Source of the DNA: Gallionella sp.
GTDB lineage: Bacteria > Pseudomonadota > Gammaproteobacteria > Burkholderiales > Gallionellaceae
NCBI GenBank assembly: GCA_028689145.1
Contig: JAQTWT010000010.1
Span: 51,116-115,115, forward strand
Direction of reading: 5' to 3'
DNA length: 64,000 bases
A model generated the notes under the pieces. The model was not told where the DNA came from. It saw only the letters and a list, made by a program, of their open reading frames with translations, and did not search any database. Positions 45,928 to 56,695 of this stretch are shown here, in pieces (positions within the stretch are counted from its first letter, which is position 1; every line of letters starts with the position of its first letter). The position numbers and the translations under genes were made by a program.

Positions 45928-48201
45928 ATGAAACTAAAAAAACTAGCGGGACTGATTTCACTACTCTGTTTATCTCCCGCTTGGGCAATAGAACCGTTTA
46001 CCGTCAAGGATATTCGCGTCGAGGGGATACAACGTACCGAAGCCGGCACGGTGTTTAATTATCTGCCTATCAAGGTTGGCGATAAGATGGACGATCAGCA
46101 GGCCGCAGCGGCGATTCGGGCCTTATATGCCACCGGCTTCTTCAAGGATGTGAGTCTGGAAGTGGAACAGGGCGTATTGATCGTACTGGTGCGCGAGCGA
46201 CCTTCTATAGCCAGTATCGAAGTCAACGGCGTGAAGGATTTTTCCAAGGATCAATTGAAGGATAATATGAAGTATGCGGGTTTGGCCGAAGCGCGCATAT
46301 TCGATAAAGGCGCGCTGGATAAGGCCACCCAGGAGTTGAAGCGCCAGTATGTGGCGCGCGGAAAATATGCCGTGAGCGTGACATCCACTGTCACTGAATT
46401 GGAGCGCAATCGCGTTGGCATTGTGTTTAATGTGGTGGAAGGCGAAGTATCGAAAATCAAGCAAATTAATCTGGTTGGCAACCAAGCCTATCAGGAAGAT
46501 GAGTTGCTGGATATGATGAAACTTAGTACGCCGGACTGGATGAGCTGGTTCAATAAAAACGACCAATACTCCAAGCAAAAGCTATCCGCCGATATGGAGG
46601 TTATGCGTTCGTTCTACATGGATAGCGGTTATCTGGAATTCAATATCGATTCCACACAGGTATCCATTACCCCGGACAAGAAAGACATTTACATCACAAT
46701 CAATGTCACCGAGGGGGCAAAATATACTATTTCCAAGGTGGGAGTGGCCGGTAATACCCTGATCCCCAAGGATGAGTTTGAAAAACTTATTCAGGTTAAA
46801 GCGGGCGATACTTTTTCGCGCAAAGCGCTGACCGAAACCAGCAAGAAAGTCGGCGAGCGTTTGGGGCAGGAAGGGTATGCTTTCGCCAACGTGAATGCGG
46901 TGCCGGAAATTGACAAGGTGAAGCATCAGGTAGCATTTAATTTTGTCGTTGATCCCGGGCAGCGCGTGTATGTACGCCGTATCAATATTGTCGGAAACGA
47001 CAAGACGCGCGATGAAGTTATTCGCCGAGAGTTCCGACAAGTGGAAGGTGCATGGTTCGACTCGGAAAAAATCAAGAAATCCAAGCAACGTGTGGACAAG
47101 CTGGACTTTTTCTCTGAAGTTGATGTGGAGACACCTCCGGTGCAGGGCACGACAGATCAGATGGATGTGACTATATCCGTTAAGGAAAAATCCACGGGCA
47201 ATTTTTCGGTGGGCGCGGGTTTTTCCCAGGGTGAAGGGTTGACCTTCAGTGGCGGTATTACACAGGCCAACCTGTTTGGTAGCGGTAACCATATTTCGAC
47301 ACAAATTAATACCAGCAAGGTTAATCAGATTTATTCACTTTCTTATACCAACCCCTATTTCACCGATGACGGCGTAAGTCGGGGTTTCGATTTCTACAAA
47401 CGCGATACCAATTCGAGCAGTACGGCGGTCAGCCAATACTCATCTAAAACCATGGGTGGTGGCATGCGTTTCGGCGTGCCGATAGGTGAGGATGAATCGA
47501 TTAGCTATGGTTTGGCATTTGAAAATACCGAGTTGGGGTTGCTGACCAACCCTTCTGCGCGCTTGGTACAGTATGTCAATACTTTCGGCACAACCAACAG
47601 CAATTTGCTGGGAACTGTCGGCTGGAGCAGGGATAGCCGGGACAGTGCGATTTACACCACCGAGGGTACCGTGCAGCATGCTTTTGCCGAGCTAGCGATG
47701 CCGGTGTTCGATATGCGCTATTACAAACTGAATTATCAGCATCAGTGGTTTAATCCACTGAGCAGCGATATCACTTTATTATTAAACGGCGAGGTTGGTG
47801 TCGGGGGCGGTTATGGCGGAAAACCCATGCCGTTTTTCAAGAACTTTTATGCCGGTGGCACGGGTTCGGTGCGGGGATACGATGCCAGTTCGCTGGGCCC
47901 GCGTGATCTCAATAATCAGGTGCTGGGTGGCACAAGACGCGTGGTCGGTAATGCAGAATTATTGCTGCCGTTTCCGGGTGTCAAGGAAAAATCGGTGCGC
48001 TTGAGTGGTTTTGTCGATGCGGGCGCGGTTTATGGCCCGGGTGATCTGCCGGGAAGTGCAGGATTGCGCTATTCTACCGGTATGGCTGTCGCCTGGTTTT
48101 CCCCGATGGGGCCGCTTAAATTAAGTTATGGCGTGCCGCTTAACAAGCAGCCGGAAGACAAGCTGCAGAGATTCCAGTTTAGCTTGGGGTCGATGTTCTG
48201 A
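45928..48201 (+). CDS. bamA: Outer membrane protein assembly factor BamA
   Basis: A 757-residue Omp85 protein that inserts beta-barrel proteins into the outer membrane. Signal peptide MKLKKLAGLISLLCLSPAWA, then five POTRA domains (about residues 22-420, opening FTVKDIRVEGIQRTE), then a 16-strand barrel ending in a C-terminal phenylalanine (FSLGSMF). The barrel has the VRGY motif (GSVRGYDASSLGPRD) of loop 6. Length is slightly below the E. coli protein. In the order rseP-bamA-skp-lpxD. Confidence 0.97.
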   Translation: MKLKKLAGLISLLCLSPAWAIEPFTVKDIRVEGIQRTEAGTVFNYLPIKVGDKMDDQQAAAAIRALYATGFFKDVSLEVEQGVLIVLVRERPSIASIEVNGVKDFSKDQLKDNMKYAGLAEARIFDKGALDKATQELKRQYVARGKYAVSVTSTVTELERNRVGIVFNVVEGEVSKIKQINLVGNQAYQEDELLDMMKLSTPDWMSWFNKNDQYSKQKLSADMEVMRSFYMDSGYLEFNIDSTQVSITPDKKDIYITINVTEGAKYTISKVGVAGNTLIPKDEFEKLIQVKAGDTFSRKALTETSKKVGERLGQEGYAFANVNAVPEIDKVKHQVAFNFVVDPGQRVYVRRINIVGNDKTRDEVIRREFRQVEGAWFDSEKIKKSKQRVDKLDFFSEVDVETPPVQGTTDQMDVTISVKEKSTGNFSVGAGFSQGEGLTFSGGITQANLFGSGNHISTQINTSKVNQIYSLSYTNPYFTDDGVSRGFDFYKRDTNSSSTAVSQYSSKTMGGGMRFGVPIGEDESISYGLAFENTELGLLTNPSARLVQYVNTFGTTNSNLLGTVGWSRDSRDSAIYTTEGTVQHAFAELAMPVFDMRYYKLNYQHQWFNPLSSDITLLLNGEVGVGGGYGGKPMPFFKNFYAGGTGSVRGYDASSLGPRDLNNQVLGGTRRVVGNAELLLPFPGVKEKSVRLSGFVDAGAVYGPGDLPGSAGLRYSTGMAVAWFSPMGPLKLSYGVPLNKQPEDKLQRFQFSLGSMF

Positions 48202-48362
48202 TAGAACAACTAGCCATTCCACTAGGTCACCAAAAGACGGCGGCCAAGTGGCTGGTTATGATGAAGCGGTTGGTCGTTTAGCTATTACTTGAAATAAAAA
48301 ATTGACTTGGCTAGTAAGCTGATACTGGCTGGGTTGCCGGTTATGATGTGAAGGAGCAGGTA

Positions 48363-48890
48363 ATGAAAAAGATGGTAAAAGCGTATGTGTTGGCTATGTT
48401 GCTTGGGGCGGGAGCTGCACAGGCTGCAGATTTCAGGGTCGGTGTGGTGGATACCGAGCGTGTGCTGCGCGAATCCGTTCCCGCGATGAAGGCGGAAAAA
48501 AAGATTGAAAAAGAATTTTCCGGGCGCGACCAGGAAATCAAGAAACTGATGAAGCAGGCTAAAGATTTGCAAACCTTGCTGGAAAAGGACAGCGGTACGC
48601 TTTCCGATGCCGATCATCGCAACAAGGAACGCGAATTGACCGCTCTGAACGTGAATTTGCAACGTATGCAGCGCGAGTTTCGCGAAGATTTGAATTTGCG
48701 CAAGAATGAGGAATTGGCTGTTGTGCTGGAACATGCCAACAAGGCAATTCAGTCGATTGCCGAAACTGAAAAATTCGATTTGATCCTGCAAGAAGCGGTG
48801 TACCGCAATCCGAAAATTGACATAACCGATAAGGTTATCAAACATCTCTCCAGTAGCGATAAGGCCGACAGCAGCAAGGATAGTAAATAA
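48363..48890 (+). CDS. skp: Periplasmic chaperone Skp (OmpH family)
   Basis: A 175-residue chaperone that holds unfolded outer-membrane proteins for BamA. Signal peptide KKMVKAYVLAMLLGAGAAQA, short strand FRVGVVDTERVLRES, then a long charged coiled coil (roughly residues 45-135), the tentacles of the trimer. AAGGAG lies 6 bases before the ATG at 48363. The 161-base gap after bamA may hold its own promoter; I see no clear one. Confidence 0.92.
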   Translation: MKKMVKAYVLAMLLGAGAAQAADFRVGVVDTERVLRESVPAMKAEKKIEKEFSGRDQEIKKLMKQAKDLQTLLEKDSGTLSDADHRNKERELTALNVNLQRMQREFREDLNLRKNEELAVVLEHANKAIQSIAETEKFDLILQEAVYRNPKIDITDKVIKHLSSSDKADSSKDSK

Positions 48891-48902
48891 GCGCCAAGCA
48901 GT

Positions 48903-49940
48903 ATGAATATCACCTATCGGTTGGCCGACATAGCGGCCCGGTTTGGCGGGCAAGTGCTCGGAGATACCGGAGTGCATATCTGCCAAATCGCAACGCTTGA
49001 GAACGCACAGCCAAACCAAATCAGTTTTCTCACCAACAGTAAATATCGCACACAATTGGCCGATACTCGCGCAGGTGCGGTGATTCTCGGCGAAACAGAT
49101 GCGGATGCGACCGACTTGCCGCGCATTGTTTCGGATAACCCCTATGCATATTTCGCCAAGGTTTCAGCGTTGCTCAATCCTTTGCCGGAAGCCAAAGTCG
49201 GTGTACACCCCAGTGCGGTGGTCGGCGCGCATGCGCAGGTAGACCCGACGGCCAGCATTGCGGCGATGGCGGTTATCGGGGAGGGGGCGACGATAGGGGC
49301 ACACAGCGTAATCGGGGAGGGTTGCTGCATCGGTGCGAATACGGTCATTGGAAGCAATGCCAGGCTGTATCCGCGCGTGGTGGTTTATCACGACTGCGTG
49401 ATAGGCGATAACCTGATCGCGCATTCCGGCGCGGTGATTGGCTCTGACGGTTTCGGTATCGCGATGGATGAGGGAGTCTGGATCAAGATTCCGCAAATCG
49501 GACGTGTGGTAATCGGCAACGATGTCGAGATCGGAGCGAATACCACGATAGATCGCGGCGCACTGGATGATACGGTGATCGAAGACGGAGTAAAGCTGGA
49601 TAATCAGATTCAGGTTGCGCATAACGTGCGCATCGGTGCGCACACAGCCATTGCCGGGTGTGCAGGAATTGCCGGTAGCGCGGTGATCGGGCGCTATTGC
49701 CTGATCGGTGGCGGCGCGCGGATATTGGGGCATCTGCAACTGGCCGATCATGTCGAGATCGCAGCCCATACGCTGGTTGGGAAATCGATCCGCGAAGCCG
49801 GTTCCTATGCGGCCATCTTTCCGTTCAGCACGACAGGGGACTGGCGCAAGAATGCGGTGCACCTGCGCCATTTGGACGATCTGGCGAAGCGTATTAAAAC
49901 ACTGGAGCAAGAGCTTAAATTGTTAAAAGGACAAAACTGA
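48903..49940 (+). CDS. lpxD: UDP-3-O-acylglucosamine N-acyltransferase
   Basis: A 345-residue left-handed beta-helix enzyme of lipid A synthesis that adds the N-linked acyl chain. An N-terminal uridine-binding domain (about residues 1-100) is followed by hexapeptide repeats ([29 protein letters not shown]) and a C-terminal helix. The catalytic His lies in the [13 protein letters not shown] segment. Stop overlaps fabZ by one base. Confidence 0.96.
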   Translation: MNITYRLADIAARFGGQVLGDTGVHICQIATLENAQPNQISFLTNSKYRTQLADTRAGAVILGETDADATDLPRIVSDNPYAYFAKVSALLNPLPEAKVGVHPSAVVGAHAQVDPTASIAAMAVIGEGATIGAHSVIGEGCCIGANTVIGSNARLYPRVVVYHDCVIGDNLIAHSGAVIGSDGFGIAMDEGVWIKIPQIGRVVIGNDVEIGANTTIDRGALDDTVIEDGVKLDNQIQVAHNVRIGAHTAIAGCAGIAGSAVIGRYCLIGGGARILGHLQLADHVEIAAHTLVGKSIREAGSYAAIFPFSTTGDWRKNAVHLRHLDDLAKRIKTLEQELKLLKGQN

Positions 49941-50389
49941 TGAGCACGCAAATGGACATTCACGCAATTCTCGAACACTTGCCGCACCGCTATCCGTTTC
50001 TGCTGGTGGATCGGGTGTTGTCGGTCGAACCGGGCAAAGATATTGTGGCACTGAAAAATGTCACTATCAACGAGCCATTCTTCCCGGGCCATTACCCGCA
50101 CCACCCTGTGATGCCCGGTGTGCTGATCATCGAGGCGATGGCACAGGTCGCCGCGCTGCTGTCGTTCAAATCCATGGACAGCAAACCCGACGACAAGTCT
50201 GTATATTATTTTGCCGGCATTGACGGTGCGCGTTTCAAACGTCCGGTTAGCCCCGGCGATCAACTGATTATCAAGGTATCGCTGACACGCAGCATGCGCG
50301 GCGTATTCAAGTTCAGTGCCAGAGCAGAAGTGGACGGGCAACTGGCTGCCGAAGCGGAATTGATGTGCACGGTCAAATCGGTGGCGTAG
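49940..50389 (+). CDS. fabZ: 3-hydroxyacyl-ACP dehydratase FabZ
   Basis: A 149-residue hot-dog fold dehydratase of fatty acid synthesis. The active-site stretch [20 protein letters not shown] has the catalytic His and Glu. It competes with lpxA for 3-hydroxyacyl-ACP, which explains its place between lpxD and lpxA. Its ATG shares a base with the lpxD stop. Confidence 0.96.
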   Translation: MSTQMDIHAILEHLPHRYPFLLVDRVLSVEPGKDIVALKNVTINEPFFPGHYPHHPVMPGVLIIEAMAQVAALLSFKSMDSKPDDKSVYYFAGIDGARFKRPVSPGDQLIIKVSLTRSMRGVFKFSARAEVDGQLAAEAELMCTVKSVA

Positions 50390-50414
50390 CCTTGCATTTA
50401 AAAAAGAGATATCT

Positions 50415-51185
50415 ATGATTCATCCGACCGCCATTATTCATCCGGATGCAAAGCTCGCCGACGATGTCGAGGTGGGCGCGTATTCCATAATCGGCGAGCA
50501 CGTCGAGATCGGTGCGGGTACGGTTATAGGGCCGCATGTGGTGATTAACGGCCATACCCGAATCGGCCAGCACAACCGCATTTTTCAGTTCTGTTCGCTG
50601 GGTGAAGTTCCGCAGGATAAAAAGTATGCGAATGAGCCGACGCGTCTGGAAATCGGCGATCACAACACCATCCGCGAATTCTGCACATTCAATCTGGGTA
50701 CCGCGCAGGATATCGGAGTGACGCGTGTTGGCAGCCACAACTGGATCATGGCCTATGTGCATCTTGCGCACGATTGCCAAGTGGGCAACCACACCATATT
50801 CGCCAACAACGCGCAATTGGCCGGACACGTCGAAGTCGGCGATTACGCGATCCTCGGTGGTTTTACCGTGGTGCACCAGTTCGTCAAGATTGGCGCGCAT
50901 ATTATCACCGGCATGGGTACGATCCTGTTGCAGGATGTGCCGCCCTACGTGCTGGCATCAGGCAATCCCTCCGCACCGCATGGTATCAATGCCGAAGGCT
51001 TGAAGAGACGCGGGTTTACCAGTTCGTCTATCATGGCAATCAAGCGTGCCTACAAGGCTTTGTATAAATCCGGCCTGGGTTTCGAGGAGGCTAAAGCTGC
51101 TATTCAATCGCAATTGGCCGAACATGCAGAGTTGCAGCCGCTGGTAGATTTTCTCGCCGCCACTCAACGCGGCATCATTCGCTGA
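50415..51185 (+). CDS. lpxA: UDP-N-acetylglucosamine O-acyltransferase
   Basis: A 256-residue first enzyme of lipid A synthesis. The protein is mostly hexapeptide repeats ([20 protein letters not shown]), with the catalytic His in [14 protein letters not shown] and the C-terminal helical domain after residue 190. The segment NVIREFCT-like ([14 protein letters not shown]) is as in the family. AAAGAG precedes the ATG. Confidence 0.96.
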   Translation: MIHPTAIIHPDAKLADDVEVGAYSIIGEHVEIGAGTVIGPHVVINGHTRIGQHNRIFQFCSLGEVPQDKKYANEPTRLEIGDHNTIREFCTFNLGTAQDIGVTRVGSHNWIMAYVHLAHDCQVGNHTIFANNAQLAGHVEVGDYAILGGFTVVHQFVKIGAHIITGMGTILLQDVPPYVLASGNPSAPHGINAEGLKRRGFTSSSIMAIKRAYKALYKSGLGFEEAKAAIQSQLAEHAELQPLVDFLAATQRGIIR

Positions 51186-51197
51186 TAGGTCGTTTTC

Positions 51198-52349
51198 ATG
51201 TTGCAGCAAAAAATCGTAATAGGTATCGTCGCGGGCGAAGCATCCGGCGATCTGCTCGGCAGTCTTTTGATGGCAGCCTTGAAAGAAGCACATACGGGTG
51301 TGCAATTCGTCGGCATTGGCGGCCCAAAGATGCAATCAGCCGGTATGCAAGTGCTGTTTCCGATGGAAAAACTGGCGGTGCGCGGCTACGTCGAAGTGCT
51401 GCGCCACTATCGAGAAATAGTCGGAATTCGTAGTAAGCTGAAAAATTACTTTTTAGCCAATCGTCCCGATTTATTTATCGCGGTGGATGCACCGGATTTT
51501 AATCTTGATTTGGAGCGGGTGCTCAAGCAGAATGGTATCGCTACTATCCATTATGTCAGCCCGTCAATCTGGGCATGGCGCGGAGAGCGCATCAATAAAA
51601 TCAAACGGGCCGTGTCGCATATGCTTGCCTTGTTTCCTCACGAGCCGGTACTGTATCAGCAGGCCGGTATCCCGGTCGATTTCGTCGGCCATCCGCTTGC
51701 CGATATATTGCCGGATCATCCTAAACGCAACGAGATGCGCGAGACAATGCGCATCCCGTTGCAGGCAAAAGTATTTGCTTTCCTGCCGGGTAGCCGCCAG
51801 AGTGAAGTCAAACATCTGGCGCGCACTTATATTGAAACAGCCAAACTTGTGCTGCAGCATCTGCCTGACGCGCGCTTTCTGGTGCCGCTGGTGAGCCGCG
51901 AAACGCGCGGGATTTTTGAGCAGGCACTCTACGATTGCGACGCGCAGCAACTGCCGATCACGCTGTTGTTCGGTCATGCACAGGACGCGATGATTGCAGC
52001 GGATATCGTGCTGGTCGCCTCCGGTACGGCGACGCTGGAGTGTGCCTTGCTCAAGCGCCCGATGGTTATTACCTACAAGATGCCGTCATTGTCGTGGTGG
52101 ATGATCAAGCGCAAACGCTATCAGCCTTACTTCGGTTTACCCAATATTTTGTGCGGACGCTTTGTCGTGCCGGAACTGATACAGGAAGATTCCACACCGG
52201 AAAACCTGACCCAGGCGTTGCTCAATCTGGTCAATGACAAAAATGCAGTGGCACAACTCGAGGAGACTTTTTCAGCATTGCATCACACTCTGCGCCAGAA
52301 TACCGCACAGAAAGCCGCAGCGGCCATCCTGCCTTATTTGCCGGCATGA
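51198..52349 (+). CDS. lpxB: Lipid-A-disaccharide synthase
   Basis: A 383-residue GT19 glycosyltransferase joining the two lipid A sugars at the inner membrane. The N-terminus [16 protein letters not shown] and the segments [18 protein letters not shown] and LLPGSR-like [13 protein letters not shown] are canonical. Overlaps rnhB by 4 bases. Confidence 0.96.
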   Translation: MLQQKIVIGIVAGEASGDLLGSLLMAALKEAHTGVQFVGIGGPKMQSAGMQVLFPMEKLAVRGYVEVLRHYREIVGIRSKLKNYFLANRPDLFIAVDAPDFNLDLERVLKQNGIATIHYVSPSIWAWRGERINKIKRAVSHMLALFPHEPVLYQQAGIPVDFVGHPLADILPDHPKRNEMRETMRIPLQAKVFAFLPGSRQSEVKHLARTYIETAKLVLQHLPDARFLVPLVSRETRGIFEQALYDCDAQQLPITLLFGHAQDAMIAADIVLVASGTATLECALLKRPMVITYKMPSLSWWMIKRKRYQPYFGLPNILCGRFVVPELIQEDSTPENLTQALLNLVNDKNAVAQLEETFSALHHTLRQNTAQKAAAAILPYLPA

Positions 52350-52915
52350 CCGGTATTATCCTTGTCTGCGGTGTGGATGAAGCCGGACGCGGCCCGCTGG
52401 CCGGGCCGGTCAGCGCGGCAGCAGTAATTCTTGATGAAAATAATCCCGTCGAAGGTTTGGCTGATTCAAAAAAGCTTTCAGAACGGCAACGCGACCAACT
52501 TGCCCCCATTATTCGTGAACGGGCACTGGCATGGGCGGTGGCCTATGCAGAAGTCGATGAAATAGACCGGCTCAATATCCTGCAGGCAACGCTGTTGGCA
52601 ATGCGTCGTGCCGTGCTGGCCCTGCCTGTCCAGCCGCAACAGGTATTGGTGGATGGGTTATATTGCCCTCAGACCGGTATCCCCAGTCAGGCAATCGTGA
52701 AGGGAGACAGCAAGGTCGCGGCAATTTCGGCCGCGTCAATCCTGGCAAAGACTGCGCGCGATGCACTGATGTTGGGGTTGCACGAAAAATATCCGCAATA
52801 TGGTTTTGCCGAACACAAAGGTTATCCAACCGCCGCGCATCTGGCCGCATTGCGCGCATATGGTGTGTCTGATGTTCATCGCAAGAGTTTCAGGCCGGTG
52901 CGCGAGCTGCTATAG
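52346..52915 (+). CDS. rnhB: Ribonuclease HII
   Basis: A 189-residue RNase HII that removes ribonucleotides from DNA. The catalytic motif [13 protein letters not shown] lies at residues 10-22, and the further acidic residues are in [21 protein letters not shown]. Coupled to lpxB by an ATGA overlap, and the last gene of the envelope super-cluster. The dnaE or trmH gene often found next is absent; a signalling gene follows after 240 bases. Confidence 0.95.
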   Translation: MTGIILVCGVDEAGRGPLAGPVSAAAVILDENNPVEGLADSKKLSERQRDQLAPIIRERALAWAVAYAEVDEIDRLNILQATLLAMRRAVLALPVQPQQVLVDGLYCPQTGIPSQAIVKGDSKVAAISAASILAKTARDALMLGLHEKYPQYGFAEHKGYPTAAHLAALRAYGVSDVHRKSFRPVRELL

Positions 52916-53155
52916 CCTCTCACCACGGTGTCACTGCGTTTCAGTGCGTCTGCTATATCTAGCTGAAACGTCTGGATGTGGCCAATTTCCGTATTTCGAG
53001 CCTGTTGGGCAGGGATGTGCCAAATTGAATATGTCTTACATTCGCGGTTCAGCGGCTCAAGTTATAATAAGCGCCTGATAAATTATCCGGCATCTGAAAT
53101 TTACCTAAACTGGCCACATGCAACCCGGATGGACCAACTGTAAGGAGGCAATGAC

Positions 53156-54295
53156 GTGATTCTTTCCCCAGATATCTTTAAAGTTCTGGAAACAGCCCCG
53201 TTATTTCAGGGTGTTCCCAGTAAATTGTTTGCCCACAATATTAGCGAGTCCAATTTTCGCACCTTGAGTGCCGGCCAAATATTATTGTCTCCCGGTGAAG
53301 TCAACCGTGCGATTTACGTCATTATTTCCGGACGCCTGAATATCCAATTAAACCCGAATGACGAGCCGGTTGCAGTACTTGGAAATGGGGAATGTGCCGG
53401 TGAAATGTCCGTTCTGGGCGATGCACATGATTTTACCTACGTCGTTGCCGCAACAGATTGCGAACTGCTTGTTATTGAACACGACATCCTGTGGGAATTG
53501 ATTGATATTTCGCATCAGGCTGCACATAACATGCTCAACGTGTTGAGCACACGTATCCGTCCCGACAACAGCTCCATGGCGGAGAACCTTGAACAGCACC
53601 ACGGTTTCGCAAGTGTTGCGGTGGTTGACGAACTGACAGGTCTGTATAACCGCCAATGGATGGAAGAAAAATTCGGCCGCCATTTGAACCGTGATATTTC
53701 AAACAAGAAATCAAGCTGCATCATGCTGTTGGGAATCGATAAATTCAAGGAATTTAGCGATAAGTACGGGCAACTTGGCAGCGAGCAAGCGCTGCGTGAT
53801 ACCGCGCATACCATGCTGGCCTGTCTGCGTCCCGATGATCAGGCCGGGCGCTTTGTAGGTGATCAATTTGCCGTTTTTATGACCAACACCTCGCTGGCCG
53901 ACGGCTGTATCGCTGCTGAAAGGTTGAGGACGGCTGTCAGCGGATCAATGATCGTGTTGCCCAGTGGCGATGCGCTGCCACCGGTTACCATATCGTCGGG
54001 TGTGAGTATGGCAAATCCGGACGATACATTGGCGAGCCTGCTTGCACGTGCTGATGAGGCGTTTCATGAAGCAGTGAAAAGTGGCGGCAATTGCGTAAAG
54101 TGGTATGAGGCGGACCAGACTCAATCATTGGCAACAGCGGACACGCTGGCGAACGACTCAATATCGGCAATTACAGACGCTTTGGCTAGTTCCGATACAG
54201 ATGCAAGCGAAAATACTGCTTTGCCGCCCAAGCCCTTTATGTCACTTTGGTCTGATGCGCATGCCAATAAAAATGGCAACAAGTCGCGGGTATAA
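53156..54295 (+). CDS. Cyclic-nucleotide-binding domain fused to degenerate GGDEF domain
   Basis: A 379-residue cytoplasmic protein. Residues about 10-130 form a cNMP-binding (CAP-effector) fold (ILLSPGEVNRAIYVIISGRL, NGECAGEMSVLGDAHD); residues about 160-320 form a GGDEF domain (VDELTGLYNRQWMEEKFGRH). The catalytic GG(D/E)EF is changed to VGDQF, so cyclase activity is doubtful, yet an RxxD inhibitory-site motif (RPDD) sits exactly five residues before it. The last 50 residues are low-complexity Ser/Asp/Ala-rich. GTG start with a strong TAAGGAGG 7 bases before it. It may be a c-di-GMP receptor rather than a producer. Confidence 0.85.
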   Translation: MILSPDIFKVLETAPLFQGVPSKLFAHNISESNFRTLSAGQILLSPGEVNRAIYVIISGRLNIQLNPNDEPVAVLGNGECAGEMSVLGDAHDFTYVVAATDCELLVIEHDILWELIDISHQAAHNMLNVLSTRIRPDNSSMAENLEQHHGFASVAVVDELTGLYNRQWMEEKFGRHLNRDISNKKSSCIMLLGIDKFKEFSDKYGQLGSEQALRDTAHTMLACLRPDDQAGRFVGDQFAVFMTNTSLADGCIAAERLRTAVSGSMIVLPSGDALPPVTISSGVSMANPDDTLASLLARADEAFHEAVKSGGNCVKWYEADQTQSLATADTLANDSISAITDALASSDTDASENTALPPKPFMSLWSDAHANKNGNKSRV

Positions 54296-54438
54296 TTTGC
54301 ACGAAGCAGTAATAGTTGGAGTCTCTTCATAAGCCAGATCCGCACGCTTGTTCAGATGCATTCCCCCCGCGCTTTGTCAGGCGAACACCGATTAGAAATC
54401 TTCAGATGCAAGACCATCAGACAGCTCAAAATAAGTAA

Positions 54439-56433
54439 ATGTTGAACAAGCTCAATGCAGTACAGCGCGAAGCCGTAACCTATCTGGACGGCCCTTTACT
54501 GGTGCTGGCCGGTGCTGGCAGCGGCAAGACGCGGGTGATCACCCAGAAGATCGTCTATCTGGTGGAAAAGTGCGGATATGCGGCGCGTAATATTGCCGCG
54601 ATCACCTTTACCAACAAGGCTGCCAACGAGATGCGCGAACGCGTCGGCACACTGTTGCAGGGCAAGGATGCCAAGGGGTTGGTGGTGAGTACCTTCCACT
54701 CGCTGGGTATGAACATATTGCGTGCCGAAGCAAAGTTGCTGGGCTATAAGCCGCAGTTTTCAATCTTCGACAGCGGCGACACCTGGAAAATCATCAGCGA
54801 ACTGACCAATTCCGGCGACAAGCAGGAGATCCGCGATATTCAGACGCAGATTTCCAACTGGAAATCTGCTTTCATCGCGCCGGACCAGGCGGGGCAGGGG
54901 GCCGGGAACGAAGAGGAAAAAGTCCGGGCACGGGTATATTCGCGCTATCAGGAAACATTGCGCGCTTATCAGGCGGTGGATTTCGACGACCTGATCCATC
55001 TGCCGGTGGTGCTGTTCAAAGAACATCCGGAAGCCTTGTTGCGCTGGCAAAACCGTTTGCACTATCTGCTGGTTGACGAATATCAGGACACTAACGATTG
55101 CCAGTATCAATTGACCAAGCTGCTGGCGGGAACCCGCGCCGCATTTACCGCGGTGGGCGACGACGATCAGGCGATTTATGCCTGGCGCGGGGCAAGCATC
55201 GAAAATCTGCACAACTTGCGCAACGATTATGCCAATCTGCATGTCATCAAGCTGGAGCAGAATTACCGCTCCTCGCAACGTGTCCTAAAGGTGGCCAATC
55301 ACCTGATCAACCACAATACTAAAGTATTCGAAAAGAACCTGTGGAGCGATCACGGCATCGGCGATCCGGTGCGTATCTATGCGGCGCGCGACGACGAACA
55401 CGAGGCGGAGAGTGTGGTGATGAAGCTGATGGCGCACAAGTTCGAGCACCGCACCAAGTATTCAGATTATGCCATTCTGTATCGCAGCAACCACCTGTCG
55501 AGGGTATTTGAAGAACAATTGCGCGCCCAGCGTGTGCCTTATACCGTGAGCGGCGGCACGTCGTTTTTCGAGCGAGCCGAGATCAAGGACATCACCTCGT
55601 ATTTGCGCCTGATCGCCAATTCAGATGACGATCCCGCATTCATCCGCGCGATTACTACACCGAAGCGCGGTATCGGCAATACCACGCTGGAAAAGCTAGG
55701 CAGCTACGCCGGAACACGCCAAATCAGCCTGTTTGAAGCGGCTTTTGAAGCGCAGGTGGAGCAGCAATTGCTGCCACGCCAATACGATGAGCTGATGCTG
55801 TTCTGCAATTTTATCAACCGCATTCAGGAGCGTGCCGACAAAGATCCCTGCGGCGAATTGCTCGACGAGTTGCTGCGTGCCATCAATTACGAAACCTGGT
55901 TATACGACTCGCATGAACCGCGTCAGGCCGATACCAAATGGGAAAATGTGCAGGGGTTTGTCGCGTGGCTCAAGCGCAAAGCCGAAGCCGACGAAAAATC
56001 GCTGATCGCCATGGTGCAGACTATCGCGCTGATCAATATGCTGGAAGGAAAAGATCAGGAGCAGGATGCCGTTGCGCTATCCACGCTGCACGCCGCAAAA
56101 GGGTTGGAGTTTCCTCATGTGTTCATCGTCGGCGCGGAGGAGGAAATCCTGCCGTTCCGCGACAGCGACGAGAAGCAAATCGAGGAAGAACGCCGCCTGA
56201 TGTATGTCGGTATCACGCGTGCCGAACGCAGTCTGCAGATCAGTTATTGCAACCGCCGCAAACGTGGCAAGGACTGGCATGCCTGCGAGCCGAGCCGTTT
56301 TTTGGAAGAAATGCCGGAAGGGGAGCTTGTCTATGCGGGAGGACATAAAGAAGCTGCACCCACTGTCAGCAAAGACGAGGGCATGGATAAGCTGGCAAGG
56401 TTAAAGGCTATGCTGAATAAGGAACCCGGCTGA
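54439..56433 (+). CDS. rep: ATP-dependent DNA helicase Rep
   Basis: A 664-residue superfamily 1A helicase. Walker A AGAGSGKT at residues 24-31, motif Ia TFTNKAANEMRERV, motif II VDEYQDTN, motif III GDDDQAIYAWRGA, motif IV region EQNYRSSQR, motif V LSTLHAAKGLEFPHVF and motif VI LMYVGITRAERSL are all present. Its length and the 2B-domain sequence fit Rep better than UvrD. Rep removes proteins ahead of replication forks. Followed by a 262-base gap holding a palindromic repeat. Confidence 0.93.
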   Translation: MLNKLNAVQREAVTYLDGPLLVLAGAGSGKTRVITQKIVYLVEKCGYAARNIAAITFTNKAANEMRERVGTLLQGKDAKGLVVSTFHSLGMNILRAEAKLLGYKPQFSIFDSGDTWKIISELTNSGDKQEIRDIQTQISNWKSAFIAPDQAGQGAGNEEEKVRARVYSRYQETLRAYQAVDFDDLIHLPVVLFKEHPEALLRWQNRLHYLLVDEYQDTNDCQYQLTKLLAGTRAAFTAVGDDDQAIYAWRGASIENLHNLRNDYANLHVIKLEQNYRSSQRVLKVANHLINHNTKVFEKNLWSDHGIGDPVRIYAARDDEHEAESVVMKLMAHKFEHRTKYSDYAILYRSNHLSRVFEEQLRAQRVPYTVSGGTSFFERAEIKDITSYLRLIANSDDDPAFIRAITTPKRGIGNTTLEKLGSYAGTRQISLFEAAFEAQVEQQLLPRQYDELMLFCNFINRIQERADKDPCGELLDELLRAINYETWLYDSHEPRQADTKWENVQGFVAWLKRKAEADEKSLIAMVQTIALINMLEGKDQEQDAVALSTLHAAKGLEFPHVFIVGAEEEILPFRDSDEKQIEEERRLMYVGITRAERSLQISYCNRRKRGKDWHACEPSRFLEEMPEGELVYAGGHKEAAPTVSKDEGMDKLARLKAMLNKEPG

Positions 56434-56563
56434 TTATTGAGCTTTACATAATTCATGACGATTACGTGATTTACCGTAGGGCGTAGCCCGACCTTGAGAT
56501 ACGGAGACCATATCTTCAATTATGAAATCCTCAATAATCCTAAAAACAGCTGTTGAGGTGTGT

Positions 56564-56621
56564 GTAGGGGCGAATTTATTCGCCCGAACAATGGGCTGCA
56601 TGCGAATGAATTCGCACCTAC
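56564..56621 (+). repeat. Palindromic repeat GTAGGGGCGAATTTATTCGC
   Basis: The left unit (GTAGGGGCGAATTTATTCGC) and the right unit (TGCGAATGAATTCGCACCTAC) pair with each other and each can also fold alone. It lies in the convergent gap between rep and the receiver-PP2C gene. Same family as 20409, 34404 and 61970. Confidence 0.75.
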
Positions 56622-56695
56622 AAGAGCAGTTCAACATATTGAAACAGCATGATATTTCGCGCTAACTGCTTTTTCTAGGATAACGGACTACAAGT

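Noticed and set aside
53063..53068. TATAAT before the cNMP/GGDEF gene
   Set aside because: No acceptable -35 element 16-18 bases upstream, and the spacing to the start codon is long; not enough for a promoter call.
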